A stretch of DNA of 37,530 nucleotides. It comes from Prochlorococcus sp. AG-455-E15 (GTDB lineage: Bacteria; Cyanobacteriota; Cyanobacteriia; PCC-6307; Cyanobiaceae). Below, in pieces: positions 9,674-21,111 of the stretch. The position numbers and the translations under genes are program-made. The notes below the pieces were generated by a model. That model did not search any database, was not told the DNA's origin, and saw nothing but the letters and a program-made list of their open reading frames with translations. The stretch spans positions 1 to 37,530 of the forward strand of contig QCQS01000002.1 of the NCBI GenBank assembly GCA_003212115.1. Direction: 5' to 3'. Each line of letters opens with the position of its first letter. The first letter of the stretch is position 1.

Positions 9674-11071
9674 TTGGAAAATTCACACTCGAAAAAAAAT
9701 ATTACTAGATCAACAACAAGATTAATGTTCTCTTATGGGCTAGGAGATGCAGGAACAGGTTTAGTCGCTACGCAATTTGGTTTTTTTCTGTTCAAATTCT
9801 TTATTTCTGCTGGTTTACCAGTAATAATTGCAGGGTCATTATTAATGTTAATAAAAATATGGGATGCGGTGAATGATCCGTTAATTGGATGGTTAAGTGA
9901 TCGTACTAAATCAAGATGGGGGCCTAGAATCCCTTGGATGGTAGCAGCATCTGTTCCTCTTGGTTTCTCTTTAGCTGCAATATGGTGGACACCCACTGGT
10001 TCCTTGCTAACCAAGACTATTTACTATGCAATAATTTCTATAATCGTAATGACCGCTTATACAAGTATTAATCTTCCTTTTGCAGCTCTATCTACTGAAA
10101 TTTCTGAAAGAACAGCAATAAGAACAAGATTAAACGCATCTAGATTTACTGGCTCAATAATTGCAGGTCTAACTGGTTTAATAATTGCTGGAGTTGTATT
10201 GGGTTCTGAAGGGTCAGCAAATAATGAATATTTCTTAATGGGTAAAATTAGCGGATGTATTGCGGTTGCTGCAACATTAATTTCTTGCTGGGGATTGGCT
10301 CCATTTGCAAAAAAAGCAAGAAGGCCTTCAGGAAAAGTTGAAGCTATAACACTTCAATTTAAAAGGATCTTCAGAAACAAAAAATTTCTAAAAGTTATTA
10401 CTCTTTATATTCTTCTCTGGTGCGCCTTACAATTGATGCAAACAGTAGCTTTAATCTATGTAGAGGATGTATTGTATGTGCCAGCATACATTGCGAAGTG
10501 GATCCCGATACCTTTCCAAATTAGCGCTTTAGTGGGTTTACAAATATGGACCAGAGTATCAAATAAATTGAACAGGATATCAGCCTTAAACTATGGAGCA
10601 ATTATGTGGATTATTTCATGTACGGCAGCTTTATTTTTACCTTCTTTGTCAAAAATTTCAGGAGTTGGAGATAGTTTATTCCTAAATGCCGGCAACATAT
10701 TTTTGTTCATTCTTTTAATCTTTATAATCTGTCTTATTGGCATTGGAGCTTCAACCGCTTTTCTTATACCTTGGTCACTACTTCCTGATGCAATAGACGA
10801 AGACCCGGAGAAACCGGCAGGATTATATACCGCTTGGATGGTACTTATTCAGAAGATTGGTATCGCGTTTAGTGTTCAATTATTAGGATTTTTGTTGTAT
10901 TTATCAGGTTATCAATCATGCTTCGTTGATAAAGATAGTCTAAATTTTATTGAACAATGCTACTCAGCACAATTAACTATTAGATTATGTATTGGTTTTA
11001 TACCCTCAATATTGGTAATAATTGGTCTTTTAATCATGAGAAAATGGGATCGAAAATTAATTACAAACTAA
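9674..11071 (+). CDS. MFS transporter, GPH (glycoside-pentoside-hexuronide:cation symporter)-like
   Basis: Twelve-TM-like hydrophobic pattern; KIWDAVNDPLIGWLSDRTKSRWGPRIPWM is typical of GPH/MelB family. TTG start. Confidence 0.85.
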   Translation: MENSHSKKNITRSTTRLMFSYGLGDAGTGLVATQFGFFLFKFFISAGLPVIIAGSLLMLIKIWDAVNDPLIGWLSDRTKSRWGPRIPWMVAASVPLGFSLAAIWWTPTGSLLTKTIYYAIISIIVMTAYTSINLPFAALSTEISERTAIRTRLNASRFTGSIIAGLTGLIIAGVVLGSEGSANNEYFLMGKISGCIAVAATLISCWGLAPFAKKARRPSGKVEAITLQFKRIFRNKKFLKVITLYILLWCALQLMQTVALIYVEDVLYVPAYIAKWIPIPFQISALVGLQIWTRVSNKLNRISALNYGAIMWIISCTAALFLPSLSKISGVGDSLFLNAGNIFLFILLIFIICLIGIGASTAFLIPWSLLPDAIDEDPEKPAGLYTAWMVLIQKIGIAFSVQLLGFLLYLSGYQSCFVDKDSLNFIEQCYSAQLTIRLCIGFIPSILVIIGLLIMRKWDRKLITN

Positions 11072-11080
11072 TATAAAGAT

Positions 11081-11836
11081 ATGTATTACCCTAATTTTTT
11101 AAAAAGACTCCTAAGCAGCTTAATCATTGGCGGGCAAGCAATTAATTTTATCTTTAAGGGTAAAATTTCCAAAAATGATCTCTTTGACCAACTTATGGAG
11201 TCAGGTCCTGGCAGTTTATTAATTGTATTAATTACAGGAATTGCTGCAGGAACAGTTTTTAATATTCAAGTCGCATCACAACTTACAAGTATGGGGGTTT
11301 CAAGTGAAATTGGAGGTTTATTAGCAGTAGGCATGGCAAGAGAAATGGCTCCTCTTCTAACTGCAACTTTAATGACTGGAAAGGTTGCCACTGCCTATGC
11401 TGCTCAACTGGGTACTATGAAAGTCACAGAACAAATTGAGGCCATAACCATGTTAAGAACTGAACCAGTCCAATATTTGGTAGTCCCAAGGTTACTATCG
11501 ATGGTAATAATGTCTCCAATACAGTGTCTTTTGTTTTTATCTGTAGCTTTATGGAGTGGACAGATTTGGAGTACTATTTTTTATAAAGTTCCTCCAATAG
11601 TTTTTTGGACATCTGTAAGATCAGGTAATGTCAGTTTAACCAGTACAGACTTAACTTCAATGTTAATTAAATCTATAGTGTTCGGATTACTTATTTCAAT
11701 CATCGCTTGTGGATATGGACTCACAACCAAAGGAGGTCCAAAAGAAGTTGGAACAAGTACAACAGGTGCAGTCGTAATGACTCTCGTTACTGTATCTTTA
11801 ATGGATGTATTACTAACGCAAATTTTATTTGGTTGA
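11081..11836 (+). CDS. MlaE/YrbE-family ABC transporter permease
   Basis: GMAREMAPLLTATLMTGKVATAYAAQLGTMKVTEQIEAITMLRTEPVQYLVVPRLLS matches the MlaE permease signature. Confidence 0.92.
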   Translation: MYYPNFLKRLLSSLIIGGQAINFIFKGKISKNDLFDQLMESGPGSLLIVLITGIAAGTVFNIQVASQLTSMGVSSEIGGLLAVGMAREMAPLLTATLMTGKVATAYAAQLGTMKVTEQIEAITMLRTEPVQYLVVPRLLSMVIMSPIQCLLFLSVALWSGQIWSTIFYKVPPIVFWTSVRSGNVSLTSTDLTSMLIKSIVFGLLISIIACGYGLTTKGGPKEVGTSTTGAVVMTLVTVSLMDVLLTQILFG

Positions 11837-12245
11837 TTCTATGTTTAATACTAAGTCAAAAAAAGAGGAGCCAGTAATAATATCTCCTTCATTTCAGTTA
11901 CCAATCATTTTAATAGTTTTAAGTTTTATGCTTTTGTTTTTGAATATTGGTTCTTTGCCAACAATAGTTTTTGCTTCTTTTAGCTTTTTTTTATTACTTC
12001 AGTCATTCACCTTAAGAATTAAAATAACTAATGATGATTTTATCGTTTTACAATTAGGGAAAGAGATAAGAACTTTTCCATTCAAGAACTGGATATCATG
12101 GAAATTCTTTTTCCCTATAATTCCAGGTATTTTTTATTTTAGAGAAAAGTCCAGTCCTCATTTATTACCAATTTTATTTAATCCAAAGCAATTAAAAGAT
12201 GAGCTAATAAAAAAAGTTAACTCCCTGGAAATTAAAAATTCTTAA
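11829..12245 (+). CDS. DUF3119-like cyanobacterial membrane protein
   Basis: Two N-terminal TM helices then a PH-like segment; position between mlaE-like and DUF3086-like genes. Confidence 0.65.
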   Translation: MVDSMFNTKSKKEEPVIISPSFQLPIILIVLSFMLLFLNIGSLPTIVFASFSFFLLLQSFTLRIKITNDDFIVLQLGKEIRTFPFKNWISWKFFFPIIPGIFYFREKSSPHLLPILFNPKQLKDELIKKVNSLEIKNS

Positions 12246-12280
12246 AATTCAGACTTTGCCTAATCATCAAAATTATCTAA

Positions 12281-13291
12281 ATGACCAATACAGAAATTTC
12301 CGAAAATAATCCTGAAAAGGAATTAATAATAGAAAAGTCAATTTCAGATGATAAAACCAAACAAATTAGTAAGAAAAATACAACGCAAAATAAAAAAATT
12401 TCTCCCAAAAACGACAAATCAACTAAATCTTTTGATGAAATTTCTAATGAAATTTTTAAAGATCTCGTTTCAAAAAAAGACTCTTTAGTTAAAGAAATAA
12501 AACAGTTAGAAATAAAAAAAAATGAAATAGAAAAAGATATTGAGTCAAATTTTAAAGGACAGTCAGATAATATCGCAAAAAGAGTGAAGGGCTTTCAAGA
12601 ATACTTAACTGGAGCTTTGCAGAATCTTTCGCAAAACGTAGAGAAACTTGAATTAGTTTCTCAACCAATAATCGTAAAGCCTTCTCCCCTTGATGAGAAA
12701 AAGCAAAACAATAGCACAAATAATATAGTTAATGTTCCTGCTCTTTCTGAAACATTTAAGCCAGATGAAGGAATTATAAAAACTTGCTTTTCAAGTTTCA
12801 AAGAACAACCTGACTTTTATGCAGAACCCTGGAAATTAAGACGGAGTCTTGATTCGTCGGATATAGAAATTATGGATGATTGGTTCTTTAATATGGGAGG
12901 AAGAGGTTCTCTTGAAAGTAGAGGATCTCGACAAAAAAATGCCTTATTGTCAGCTGGTTTAATATCTATTCTTGGCGAATTATATGGAGATCAGTTTCAG
13001 ACTCTAATTTTAGCTTCGCAGCCTGAACGATTAGGTGAATGGAGAAGAATCCTTCAAGATTCACTTGGCCTCACAAGAGATGACTTTGGACCTAATAGTG
13101 GGATTGTTCTTTTTGAAAGGCCAGAAGGTGTCATTGAAAGAGCTGACAGATTAGAAGCCAATGAAGAATTGCCATTTATTATCATTGATGCAGCAGAAAC
13201 CTCTGTTGAGATTCCAATACTTCAATTCCCATTATGGGTTGCATTTGCTGGTTCAGATGATGAAATTTACGATGATCTTGAACTAAACTAA
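12281..13291 (+). CDS. DUF3086-like cyanobacterial protein with charged coiled-coil N-terminus
   Basis: Lys/Glu-rich coiled coil followed by conserved-looking domain [63 protein letters not shown]. Confidence 0.7.
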   Translation: MTNTEISENNPEKELIIEKSISDDKTKQISKKNTTQNKKISPKNDKSTKSFDEISNEIFKDLVSKKDSLVKEIKQLEIKKNEIEKDIESNFKGQSDNIAKRVKGFQEYLTGALQNLSQNVEKLELVSQPIIVKPSPLDEKKQNNSTNNIVNVPALSETFKPDEGIIKTCFSSFKEQPDFYAEPWKLRRSLDSSDIEIMDDWFFNMGGRGSLESRGSRQKNALLSAGLISILGELYGDQFQTLILASQPERLGEWRRILQDSLGLTRDDFGPNSGIVLFERPEGVIERADRLEANEELPFIIIDAAETSVEIPILQFPLWVAFAGSDDEIYDDLELN

Positions 13292-13296
13292 GGTTT

Positions 13297-13890
13297 ATGG
13301 ATATCTTAATTATTTTTACAAGTTATCTTTTAGGGTCACTTCCGACAGGTTTTTTGATTGGGAAATATCTTAAAAATATAGATCTAAGAACTATAGGTTC
13401 TGGATCTACAGGTGCAACAAATGTCTTAAGAAATGTTGGGAAATGGCCAGCACTTTTTGTATTTATCATTGATGTTGGGAAGGGCCTTCTTGCAGTAAAA
13501 ATTGCTCAATATTATACAAATCAAGGATTAATAGAGGTAATAGCAGGGATATGTGCTATCTCAGGACATATTTGGCCAATATGGCTTAGAGGAAAAGGAG
13601 GAAAAGCTGTTGCGACTGGATTAGGTATGTTTTTAGCTCTTTCTTGGAAAGTTGGGCTCGCATCTCTTGGAATTTTTTTAATAGTCCTAACGAAAACTAA
13701 ATTTGTTTCTTTATCCAGTATTTCAGCTGCAATCTTACTTCCTATTTTTATGTTTTTTTACCTAGGTCAATTTATGCACTCATACTTTTTTATAAGTTTA
13801 ATTGTGGCATTATTAGTAATCTGGAAACATAGAACAAACATAACAAGATTGCTTAATGGAGAGGAATCCAAAATTAATCAGAATCAATAG
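13297..13890 (+). CDS. plsY: Glycerol-3-phosphate acyltransferase PlsY
   Basis: [58 protein letters not shown]. Confidence 0.96.
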   Translation: MDILIIFTSYLLGSLPTGFLIGKYLKNIDLRTIGSGSTGATNVLRNVGKWPALFVFIIDVGKGLLAVKIAQYYTNQGLIEVIAGICAISGHIWPIWLRGKGGKAVATGLGMFLALSWKVGLASLGIFLIVLTKTKFVSLSSISAAILLPIFMFFYLGQFMHSYFFISLIVALLVIWKHRTNITRLLNGEESKINQNQ

Positions 13891-14605
13891 ATTTAAATAT
13901 TTCTATTAGAGCTTTATCAGGATCTAAAGCTTTTGATATTGATCTGCCAATAACTAACTTAGAGGCGCCATTATCTATAGCTTCATGGGGAGTCATGATT
14001 CTATTTTGATCATCTTTATTGTCAATATTTAATCTGATACCAGGTGTAATAAGTTCAAAATTATCCTTATAAATAGATCTCAACATTTTTACCTCCCAAG
14101 GGGAACAAACACATCCATCTAATCCGGCATCAAAAGACAACTTTGCTAGTCTCAATACATTATCTTCAATTGAATTATTTCTATCAAGATCAGTTTGAAA
14201 ATCTTTAAGAGAAAAGCTTGTTAAAACAGTTATTCCTACAACAACTGGAGGTTTAACACTGACTGAGGTAGCTCCTTCTAAAGATGCTTTTTTCGAATCT
14301 TTAAGAGCTTTTAGACCTGCTGAAGCATGAATAGAAATTATATCAACCCCTAATTTTGAAACTTGGAAACATGCTGCACGCATGGTATTTGGAATATCAT
14401 GAAATTTTAAGTCTAAAAAAATTTTTTTATTTAAACCTTTTAATATTTCAATAACTCTTGGACCTTCCCTAACAAAAAGCTCTAAACCAACTTTTACCCA
14501 CTTAACATTAGGACATTTTTCCAGAAGTAATTTTGCTTGACTTAAATCTAATCCATCAATTGCCAATATTATTTTATCTTCTGAATTAAATCTTTTATTC
14601 ATCAA
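13874..14605 (-). CDS. pyrF: Orotidine-5'-phosphate decarboxylase
   Basis: [13 protein letters not shown] catalytic motif; [13 protein letters not shown]. Overlaps plsY 3' end by 17 bp. Confidence 0.96.
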   Translation of the reverse strand: MMNKRFNSEDKIILAIDGLDLSQAKLLLEKCPNVKWVKVGLELFVREGPRVIEILKGLNKKIFLDLKFHDIPNTMRAACFQVSKLGVDIISIHASAGLKALKDSKKASLEGATSVSVKPPVVVGITVLTSFSLKDFQTDLDRNNSIEDNVLRLAKLSFDAGLDGCVCSPWEVKMLRSIYKDNFELITPGIRLNIDNKDDQNRIMTPHEAIDNGASKLVIGRSISKALDPDKALIEIFKSIDSD

Positions 14606-14608
14606 TTT

Positions 14609-15847
14609 TCAGTTTTCAAACCTCTTAATAATTTTTTTTCCAATTTGCAAAATTTTCCCTTCCAAATCATTTTTTGAATTAAAAACTAAATCAGGATTTA
14701 CTACTTTCTGACTATCAATTTTTACACCCCCACCTTTAATAGATCTTTTGGATTCGCTGCTAGATTTAAAAAGTTTTAGAGCACTTAATAAGTAAAAAAA
14801 CTTTACTGGAAAAACTACCTCTTTTAGAGAAATCTCTGGAATTTCTCCAACTTTTTCTTTTTGTCCAAGGAATAATTTTTCGCAGTTTGATTGCGCCTTT
14901 AATGCTTCTTCAGCCCCATGAAATAAAGTAGTAACTTCTAAAGCCATTCTTCTCTGTAATTGACGAGGATTTGAGTTTGCAAGAAAACTTAAATCTAATT
15001 TAGTAAGTAATTCAAAATAGGAAGGTATTATATTATCAGGTACTTTTTCTAGTTTTGAATACATTGAAAGAGGATCTTCAGTCAAACCGACGGTATTAAA
15101 TTCAGATTTACTCATCTTCTTAATTCCATCTAAACCTGTCAAAATTGGCAGCAAAACACCAAATTGAGGGTCTTGTTTAAAATGCCTTTGAAGATCTCTT
15201 CCTATTGCAATATTAAATTTCTGATCTGTACCTCCAAGCTCAATATCTGATTGAACAACTACCGAATCGTAACCTTGTAATAGTGGATATAAGAATTCAT
15301 GCAAAGCAATTGGAACTTGCGAAGTATACCTTTTATTAAATTCCTCCTTAGCTAGCATTTGACTAACTGTTACACTCCCCATTAATTCAATTATCGAATT
15401 AAGATTTAATCCTTTTAACCATTCACTGTTATATCTAATTTCTATTCTATCTTTTGAATCAAAATCTAAAATAGATTCATTAGCTGGCTTTCCCATCCCT
15501 AGTTGGGTTAAGTATGTTTTTGCATTATCCTTAACTTGTTTTTCGGATAACTGAACTCTTGTTTTGTTTTTCCCCGTTGGGTCTCCGATTTGAGCAGTAA
15601 AATCCCCAATAATTAGAACTGCAATATGTCCATTATCTTGGAATGCCCTAAGTTTTTTAAACAATATGCTGTGCCCAAGATGAATATCTGTTCCAGTTGG
15701 ATCAATCCCGAGTTTAACCCTTAATTTTTTATTATTTTTTTTCGCATGATCAATTATCTCCGAAAAGGTTTTATCCGTTCCCTTAATTGGGAAATATTCT
15801 TCTATTCCTCTTGAAAGCCATGATGGCAATATTAAATTATCTGACAT
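14609..15847 (-). CDS. tyrS: Tyrosyl-tRNA synthetase
   Basis: [25 protein letters not shown] (HIGH-like), [10 protein letters not shown] (KMSKS), C-terminal S4-like domain. Confidence 0.95.
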   Translation of the reverse strand: MSDNLILPSWLSRGIEEYFPIKGTDKTFSEIIDHAKKNNKKLRVKLGIDPTGTDIHLGHSILFKKLRAFQDNGHIAVLIIGDFTAQIGDPTGKNKTRVQLSEKQVKDNAKTYLTQLGMGKPANESILDFDSKDRIEIRYNSEWLKGLNLNSIIELMGSVTVSQMLAKEEFNKRYTSQVPIALHEFLYPLLQGYDSVVVQSDIELGGTDQKFNIAIGRDLQRHFKQDPQFGVLLPILTGLDGIKKMSKSEFNTVGLTEDPLSMYSKLEKVPDNIIPSYFELLTKLDLSFLANSNPRQLQRRMALEVTTLFHGAEEALKAQSNCEKLFLGQKEKVGEIPEISLKEVVFPVKFFYLLSALKLFKSSSESKRSIKGGGVKIDSQKVVNPDLVFNSKNDLEGKILQIGKKIIKRFEN

Positions 15848-15866
15848 AAAGCTTTAACAGTTAAAT

Positions 15867-16190
15867 TTAAGAAGTTTTATCAAGTTCATCCTTCATTCTT
15901 ATTAAGGTTTTATTCATTTGATCAAACATTTGATCAGGAGTAATCCCAAATTGACTTAGCTGTGTTTTTAGTTGTTCTACTGTCATTTTTGCTTGAAAAT
16001 CTTCAGACAATTCAAATCTCTTCATAAAAACCTTATAGCGATCCATAAGTGATTCCATTTTTTTTATAAACATTTTTTTCCCTTCTCTGTCAAATTTTCC
16101 ATAATCAGAACCAAGTTTCATAAGTTCTTGGTAATCTGTAAAAAGCTTTTTAGCTTCTTCTTGAACGATGTCTGACTCAAAAAATCCCAT
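15867..16190 (-). CDS. DUF1825 family cyanobacterial protein
   Basis: MGFFESDIVQEEAKKLFTDYQELMKLGSDYGKFDREGKKMFI is characteristic of the family. Confidence 0.85.
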   Translation of the reverse strand: MGFFESDIVQEEAKKLFTDYQELMKLGSDYGKFDREGKKMFIKKMESLMDRYKVFMKRFELSEDFQAKMTVEQLKTQLSQFGITPDQMFDQMNKTLIRMKDELDKTS

Positions 16191-16342
16191 TTCTATTTTT
16201 TTTACTTCGCAAGATTAAGGCTCAATTACAAGATAACAAGAATCTTTTAAATTGATTAGAACATTAATAAATTTTAGTTTATAAATAATTCTTTGATTTA
16301 TATTTATTCAGAATTAAATTTAGTAAAGATGTTTCATAAATA

Positions 16343-16954
16343 TTGGAAAAATTTAACGTAAATAATATTTCAAACCAAAATAGACAATTTGAATTATTTG
16401 GTTCAAATGTAAATACATCAATTAATTTTCAACACTCCAATAATCTAAAAATCAAGGGCGAAATACTAACTGAATGGAGAAATAGAATATATAATCACCA
16501 ATTCAAAATTTCAAAAGATACGCACAATAAAACTTTGCACCAAACAAGTCTTCCTATAAAAACAATTTCCAATGAAAGAAAAATTGATCCGTTTTCCCTG
16601 CAGCCATTATCATTGAACTTTTGGAGAACCAATCAGTATATACACAATGGGCCGGCAATGTATTTTGTAATTGACTCGATGGAGAGTTCTAAAATAATCC
16701 TATACATAGGAGAAACAAATTCAGCAAATAAGAGATGGAAGGGAGAACATGACTGCAAAAATTACCTCATGAACTATAAAGAAGCCTTAGCTCACAACAA
16801 ACTCTCAAGTCACCAAGATATTCGTTTCTTCTTAGATGTACCTAGAGAAGTAAAATTAAGACGTAAATTAGAACAGCAACTGATATATTTATGGTTACCA
16901 CCTTTTAATAAAGAAACTCGAGATAGGTGGGCAACTACTTTCACAAACAACTAA
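16343..16954 (+). CDS. GIY-YIG-like nuclease domain protein
   Basis: MYFVI...IILYIGETNSANKRWKGEHDC...LEQQLIYLWLPPFNKETRDRW retains the Tyr, YIG, Arg, Glu and Asn positions of GIY-YIG domains; TTG start. Confidence 0.65.
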   Translation: MEKFNVNNISNQNRQFELFGSNVNTSINFQHSNNLKIKGEILTEWRNRIYNHQFKISKDTHNKTLHQTSLPIKTISNERKIDPFSLQPLSLNFWRTNQYIHNGPAMYFVIDSMESSKIILYIGETNSANKRWKGEHDCKNYLMNYKEALAHNKLSSHQDIRFFLDVPREVKLRRKLEQQLIYLWLPPFNKETRDRWATTFTNN

Positions 16955-16978
16955 AAGTTTATTAAATCAATTTTACAA

Positions 16979-18451
16979 ATGCAATTTTCCACATTCCAAA
17001 AAAATCTTGATAACTGGCAAGGTACTTCATTAATTTTTGGAGTTTTAGAAGAAGAAATTGCAAGCCAACTTGAAAACATAAAATTTGTTGTTGACCCAAA
17101 ATTATTACTAAAAAAAGTTAATCAAAAAAAATTCAAAGGAGAAAAAGGAAAAACTTTAAGCTTTGAATTTTTAGATCAAAAATTAGAAACTTTAATGATA
17201 GTTGGTCTTGGCAAATCAGAAGACCTAAATAAAGTTGATATAGAAAACTCTATAGGAAATTTAGTTAGAAAAACTGTTGATAAAAATGAAAAAATTAGCA
17301 TCTTTCTACCTTGGGAATTAATAAATTCAAAACTAGAAATAAATCAATTAGCAGAGTCAGCCAGGTTATCTGCCTATAAGGACAATAGATTCAATAGGAA
17401 AAAAGATGAAAAGAAAGTTCTTAAAGAAATAGAGTTTTTGGATTTAAAAAAATTTGAGAATATTAGCTTTGAAGAGACAGCACAAATCTGTGAAGGTGTG
17501 GAACTAGCTAGAAGACTTGTAGCCGCCCCTCCAAATAGTCTTACACCTCAGGAAATGTCTATACAAGCTTCTCAAATAGCTAAAGAACATGGTTTGGAAG
17601 TAAAAATTTTAGAGGCAAAAGATTGTGAAGATTTAGGAATGGGTGCATATTTAGCTGTAGCAAAAGGTTCTGATCTAGATCCTAAATTTATACATCTTAC
17701 TTTAAAAACAGAGGGTCCTGTAAAAGAAAAGATTGCACTTGTTGGGAAGGGTTTAACCTTTGATTCTGGAGGATACAATCTGAAAGTAGGAGCATCTCAA
17801 ATTGAAATGATGAAATATGATATGGGAGGAAGCGCTGCAGTTTTAGGAGCAGCAAAAGCACTTGGAGCAATAAAACCAAAGGGATTAGAAATTCATTTTA
17901 TTGTGGCATCCTGCGAAAATATGATAAATGGATCTGCAGTACATCCTGGAGATGTAGTTAAAGCATCTAATGGTAAGACAATTGAAATAAATAACACTGA
18001 TGCAGAGGGTAGACTCACATTAGCTGATGCTTTAACTTACGCATCAAATTTAAAACCTGATTTCATAATAGATCTTGCAACTTTAACAGGAGCTATTGTT
18101 GTTGCATTAGGGAATGATGTAGCTGGATTCTGGAGCAATAATGATGATCTAGCAAATGACCTAAAAGCTGCATCAGCCCAGTCTGGAGAGGAATTATGGC
18201 AAATGCCTCTACAAAAATCTTATAAAGAAGGTTTAAAGTCTCATATAGCTGACATGAAAAATACAGGTCCTAGAGCAGGTGGCTCAATAACTGCTGCATT
18301 GTTTTTAGAAGAATTCTTTGATAAAGAGATTAAATGGGCTCATATTGATATTGCTGGGACTTGTTGGACTGACAAAAATAAGGGAATTAACCCATCAGGT
18401 GCAACCGGTTTTGGAGTTAAAACTCTTGTTCAATGGATTAAAAATAAATAA
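16979..18451 (+). CDS. pepA: Leucyl aminopeptidase (M17)
   Basis: [43 protein letters not shown]. Confidence 0.97.
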   Translation: MQFSTFQKNLDNWQGTSLIFGVLEEEIASQLENIKFVVDPKLLLKKVNQKKFKGEKGKTLSFEFLDQKLETLMIVGLGKSEDLNKVDIENSIGNLVRKTVDKNEKISIFLPWELINSKLEINQLAESARLSAYKDNRFNRKKDEKKVLKEIEFLDLKKFENISFEETAQICEGVELARRLVAAPPNSLTPQEMSIQASQIAKEHGLEVKILEAKDCEDLGMGAYLAVAKGSDLDPKFIHLTLKTEGPVKEKIALVGKGLTFDSGGYNLKVGASQIEMMKYDMGGSAAVLGAAKALGAIKPKGLEIHFIVASCENMINGSAVHPGDVVKASNGKTIEINNTDAEGRLTLADALTYASNLKPDFIIDLATLTGAIVVALGNDVAGFWSNNDDLANDLKAASAQSGEELWQMPLQKSYKEGLKSHIADMKNTGPRAGGSITAALFLEEFFDKEIKWAHIDIAGTCWTDKNKGINPSGATGFGVKTLVQWIKNK

Positions 18452-18462
18452 CTATATTTGAA

Positions 18463-19065
18463 TCATTCATTCCAAAGATTTGCTGATCTAGCGTTATCGC
18501 CCCATAATTTATCCAACCTCTGATCTCTCCCACATGAGAATCTATAGAACTTATATTTTAATTCATTTCTCTCAGCAAAATCCTGATGATATTCTTCAGC
18601 TAACCAAAATTGACCTTTTGATTTTAGTTCTACAGATATTTTTTCTAATGGCACACGCAGTTCATTAGAGGCCGAAGCAATCGCATTGATCGCATCACTT
18701 TCCTCAGTTGCATCTTTAAAAAAAATCACTGGCCTATAAGAATCTCCACGATCACAAAATTGACCCTTGCCATCCAGAGGATCAATATTTCTGAAATAGA
18801 GCCTAAGTATCTCGGGTAAAGTTACCAATTTGGAATCATAATTCACCAAAACCACTTCCTGGTGTCCTTCATGATTTTCGTATGTAGGATTTTGCAAATC
18901 TCCGCCTGAATAGCCACTTTGTACAAAATTTATCCCCTTTAATGACTCTAAATCATGTTCTAAACACCAAAAACAACCTCCTGCAAGAATCAATTCCTCT
19001 GCAAAAGCATTTACAGGGTTAATAAATATTGAAAGAGCAATTAATATAGGTAAGAAATATTTCAT
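18463..19065 (-). CDS. msrA: Peptide methionine sulfoxide reductase MsrA with predicted signal peptide
   Basis: GGCFWCLEHDLESLKGI catalytic motif, YHQDFAERN; N-terminal MKYFLPILIALSIFINPVNAFAEE looks like a signal peptide. Confidence 0.93.
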   Translation of the reverse strand: MKYFLPILIALSIFINPVNAFAEELILAGGCFWCLEHDLESLKGINFVQSGYSGGDLQNPTYENHEGHQEVVLVNYDSKLVTLPEILRLYFRNIDPLDGKGQFCDRGDSYRPVIFFKDATEESDAINAIASASNELRVPLEKISVELKSKGQFWLAEEYHQDFAERNELKYKFYRFSCGRDQRLDKLWGDNARSANLWNE

Positions 19066-19081
19066 TTTTTTATTATAAAGT

Positions 19082-20260
19082 TCAAATAATAGAATTAATA
19101 ATCTCTTTTGCAGCTCTCTGGACTACACCCTTTTCTCCTAATTCTTTTTTGAGAAAAGCATAACCTTTTTTAATTTTTATATTTTCTGACTTGCCCTCAA
19201 GAATCCTACAAGATTTATAGAAAATTTTCTTATCATCAAACTCTTTTTGTACAAACTCAGGGATAATTAATTTATTAACTAACAAATTTACAGGGGAAAT
19301 AAATTTTACTTTGAAATTGAGAATTTTCTTTGCGATAAAAGCAGTTACCCTACTTACTCTATAACCAACAATCTGAGGGATTCCATATAAAGCTAATTCC
19401 ATATTAACCGTCCCAGATTTACAAAGCGCAATTTTAGTGAGGGAATAAATGTAAGGCTTTAATTTTGCACTATCTTTTTGAGAAATCACAAGTCCTTTAA
19501 CTTGATATTTTCTAAAGGCTTTTTTGAATATTTCATCAAAAGCATCACGACAGGATGGGATGAAGACAACCAAACTTGGATATTTTTGTTGTAATTTTTT
19601 TGCGGCGCTCATAAAAGTAGGTAATATATAACGCAACTCTTGAGGTCTTGATGCAGGCATTAAAAGTATGATGTTTTGATCTGGTCGAAGGTTTAAAATA
19701 GTTCTGGCAGCCTTCTTTAGAGGAAGTTTTTTTGTTAAATCAATCATTGGATGTCCAACCCAAAAAACATTTCCTCCCCTCTTTTTGTAAAAAGCTGCTT
19801 CTTTCTTGAAAATTGCAAAAATCTTATCAGAAAACTTAATTAGATTTGTTGTAGTATTATTGCCAACCCTCCAAGCCCATTCTTGAGGAGCAATATAGTA
19901 AAAAATTGGAATTTTAGTCTTCGATCTTTTTAATTTAGTACCAATTTTTATGTTGGGTCCCATATAGTCGATCAAAATTAAGCAATCAGGAGGATATTTT
20001 TTTACTAATTTATAGAACCTTTTTTGAATTATTATTGTTGGAATAATAAGAGGTAAAGCCTCCCAAATTCCTATTGCACTAATTGCTGTAGTATCTTGAA
20101 GAATTTTTACACCCTCTTTCTTCATCCTTTCCCCGCCTAATCCGCAAATTTCTAAATCTATGGATTTTTTTTTAGCTTCATCTAATAATGCTTTTGATAA
20201 CAAACTTCCGTGCAAATCTCCAGAGACTTCTCCAGTACTTATAAATATCTTTTTATTCAT
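19082..20260 (-). CDS. lpxB: Lipid-A-disaccharide synthase
   Basis: ISTGEVSGDLHGSLLSKAL, YYIAPQEWAWR, FWVGHPMID, CKSGTVNMELAL. Confidence 0.95.
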   Translation of the reverse strand: MNKKIFISTGEVSGDLHGSLLSKALLDEAKKKSIDLEICGLGGERMKKEGVKILQDTTAISAIGIWEALPLIIPTIIIQKRFYKLVKKYPPDCLILIDYMGPNIKIGTKLKRSKTKIPIFYYIAPQEWAWRVGNNTTTNLIKFSDKIFAIFKKEAAFYKKRGGNVFWVGHPMIDLTKKLPLKKAARTILNLRPDQNIILLMPASRPQELRYILPTFMSAAKKLQQKYPSLVVFIPSCRDAFDEIFKKAFRKYQVKGLVISQKDSAKLKPYIYSLTKIALCKSGTVNMELALYGIPQIVGYRVSRVTAFIAKKILNFKVKFISPVNLLVNKLIIPEFVQKEFDDKKIFYKSCRILEGKSENIKIKKGYAFLKKELGEKGVVQRAAKEIINSII

Positions 20261-21111
20261 ACATTCACTATAGGCATTGGTCCTCGTCTTTCTTTAGATA
20301 TTGACTCTTTTAAAAAACTACATAATCTTGAAGATGCAATATCTAACTCTCCTTTCATTAATTTTTCTAATGAATTCGAAATCGCATCATTAGATTTAAA
20401 AAGTATATTCCAAGTACTTTGAAGTAATTTCAAGTCAAAATCTTTATTTTCAATTAAACCACTTCTCTTAATTCCAATTCTATTTAAACCTCTTAACCTT
20501 CCTGGGTGACCTTCGGCCAAACAAAAAGGAGGTACATCTCTATCTACTCTAGTCATCCCTCCAATCATTGCTAAATATCCAATATGTACAAACTGATGAA
20601 TACCTAAACAACCACCAATAATAGCTTTATCTTCAATCTTTACATGGCCTGCAACTTGAACACTATTTGATAAAACTATCTTATTACCAAGTTCACAATT
20701 GTGGCCGATGTGAGTGTAAGCCATCAACAAATTATTATTGCCAATGATAGTTTTTTCTCCTTCATCAGTTGCCTTATTAATAGTTACACATTCTCTGAAA
20801 GTATTATTATCTCCAATAATTACTTCGGTATGGGCCCCTTTATATTTAAGGTCTTGGGGATCAAGACCTATAAAAACACTTGGAAAAACTTTATTGTTTG
20901 TCCCAATTTGAGTTCTTCCTGAAATAACAGCATTCGGTCCTATTTCGGTTCCTTTCCCAATAGTCACATTAGGACCGACAATAGCTCCTTGAGAGATAAT
21001 AACGCCATCATGTAATTCGGCACCAGGATCAACAAAAGCATTCGGGTGCACTTTTACACCACTAAAGCTTGAGTTTAATTCAGTATTTTTATTATCCATA
21101 TCCCTAATCAA
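20257..21111 (-). CDS. lpxA: UDP-N-acetylglucosamine acyltransferase
   Basis: Left-handed beta-helix hexapeptide repeats; [37 protein letters not shown]. An alternative start (MDNKN, 21099) avoids overlap with fabZ. Confidence 0.96.
   Translation of the reverse strand: MIRDMDNKNTELNSSFSGVKVHPNAFVDPGAELHDGVIISQGAIVGPNVTIGKGTEIGPNAVISGRTQIGTNNKVFPSVFIGLDPQDLKYKGAHTEVIIGDNNTFRECVTINKATDEGEKTIIGNNNLLMAYTHIGHNCELGNKIVLSNSVQVAGHVKIEDKAIIGGCLGIHQFVHIGYLAMIGGMTRVDRDVPPFCLAEGHPGRLRGLNRIGIKRSGLIENKDFDLKLLQSTWNILFKSNDAISNSLEKLMKGELDIASSRLCSFLKESISKERRGPMPIVNV

Noticed and set aside
9733-10014. 93-aa minus-strand ORF
   Set aside because: Antisense inside the MFS transporter gene.
15900-15935. Repeated TTTGATCA words in the DUF1825 gene as a regulatory repeat
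   Set aside because: They encode the repeated DQM(F/N) peptide of the protein and are explained by coding sequence.
17572-17879. Minus-strand ORFs within pepA
   Set aside because: Two overlapping antisense shadow frames of a strongly conserved gene.
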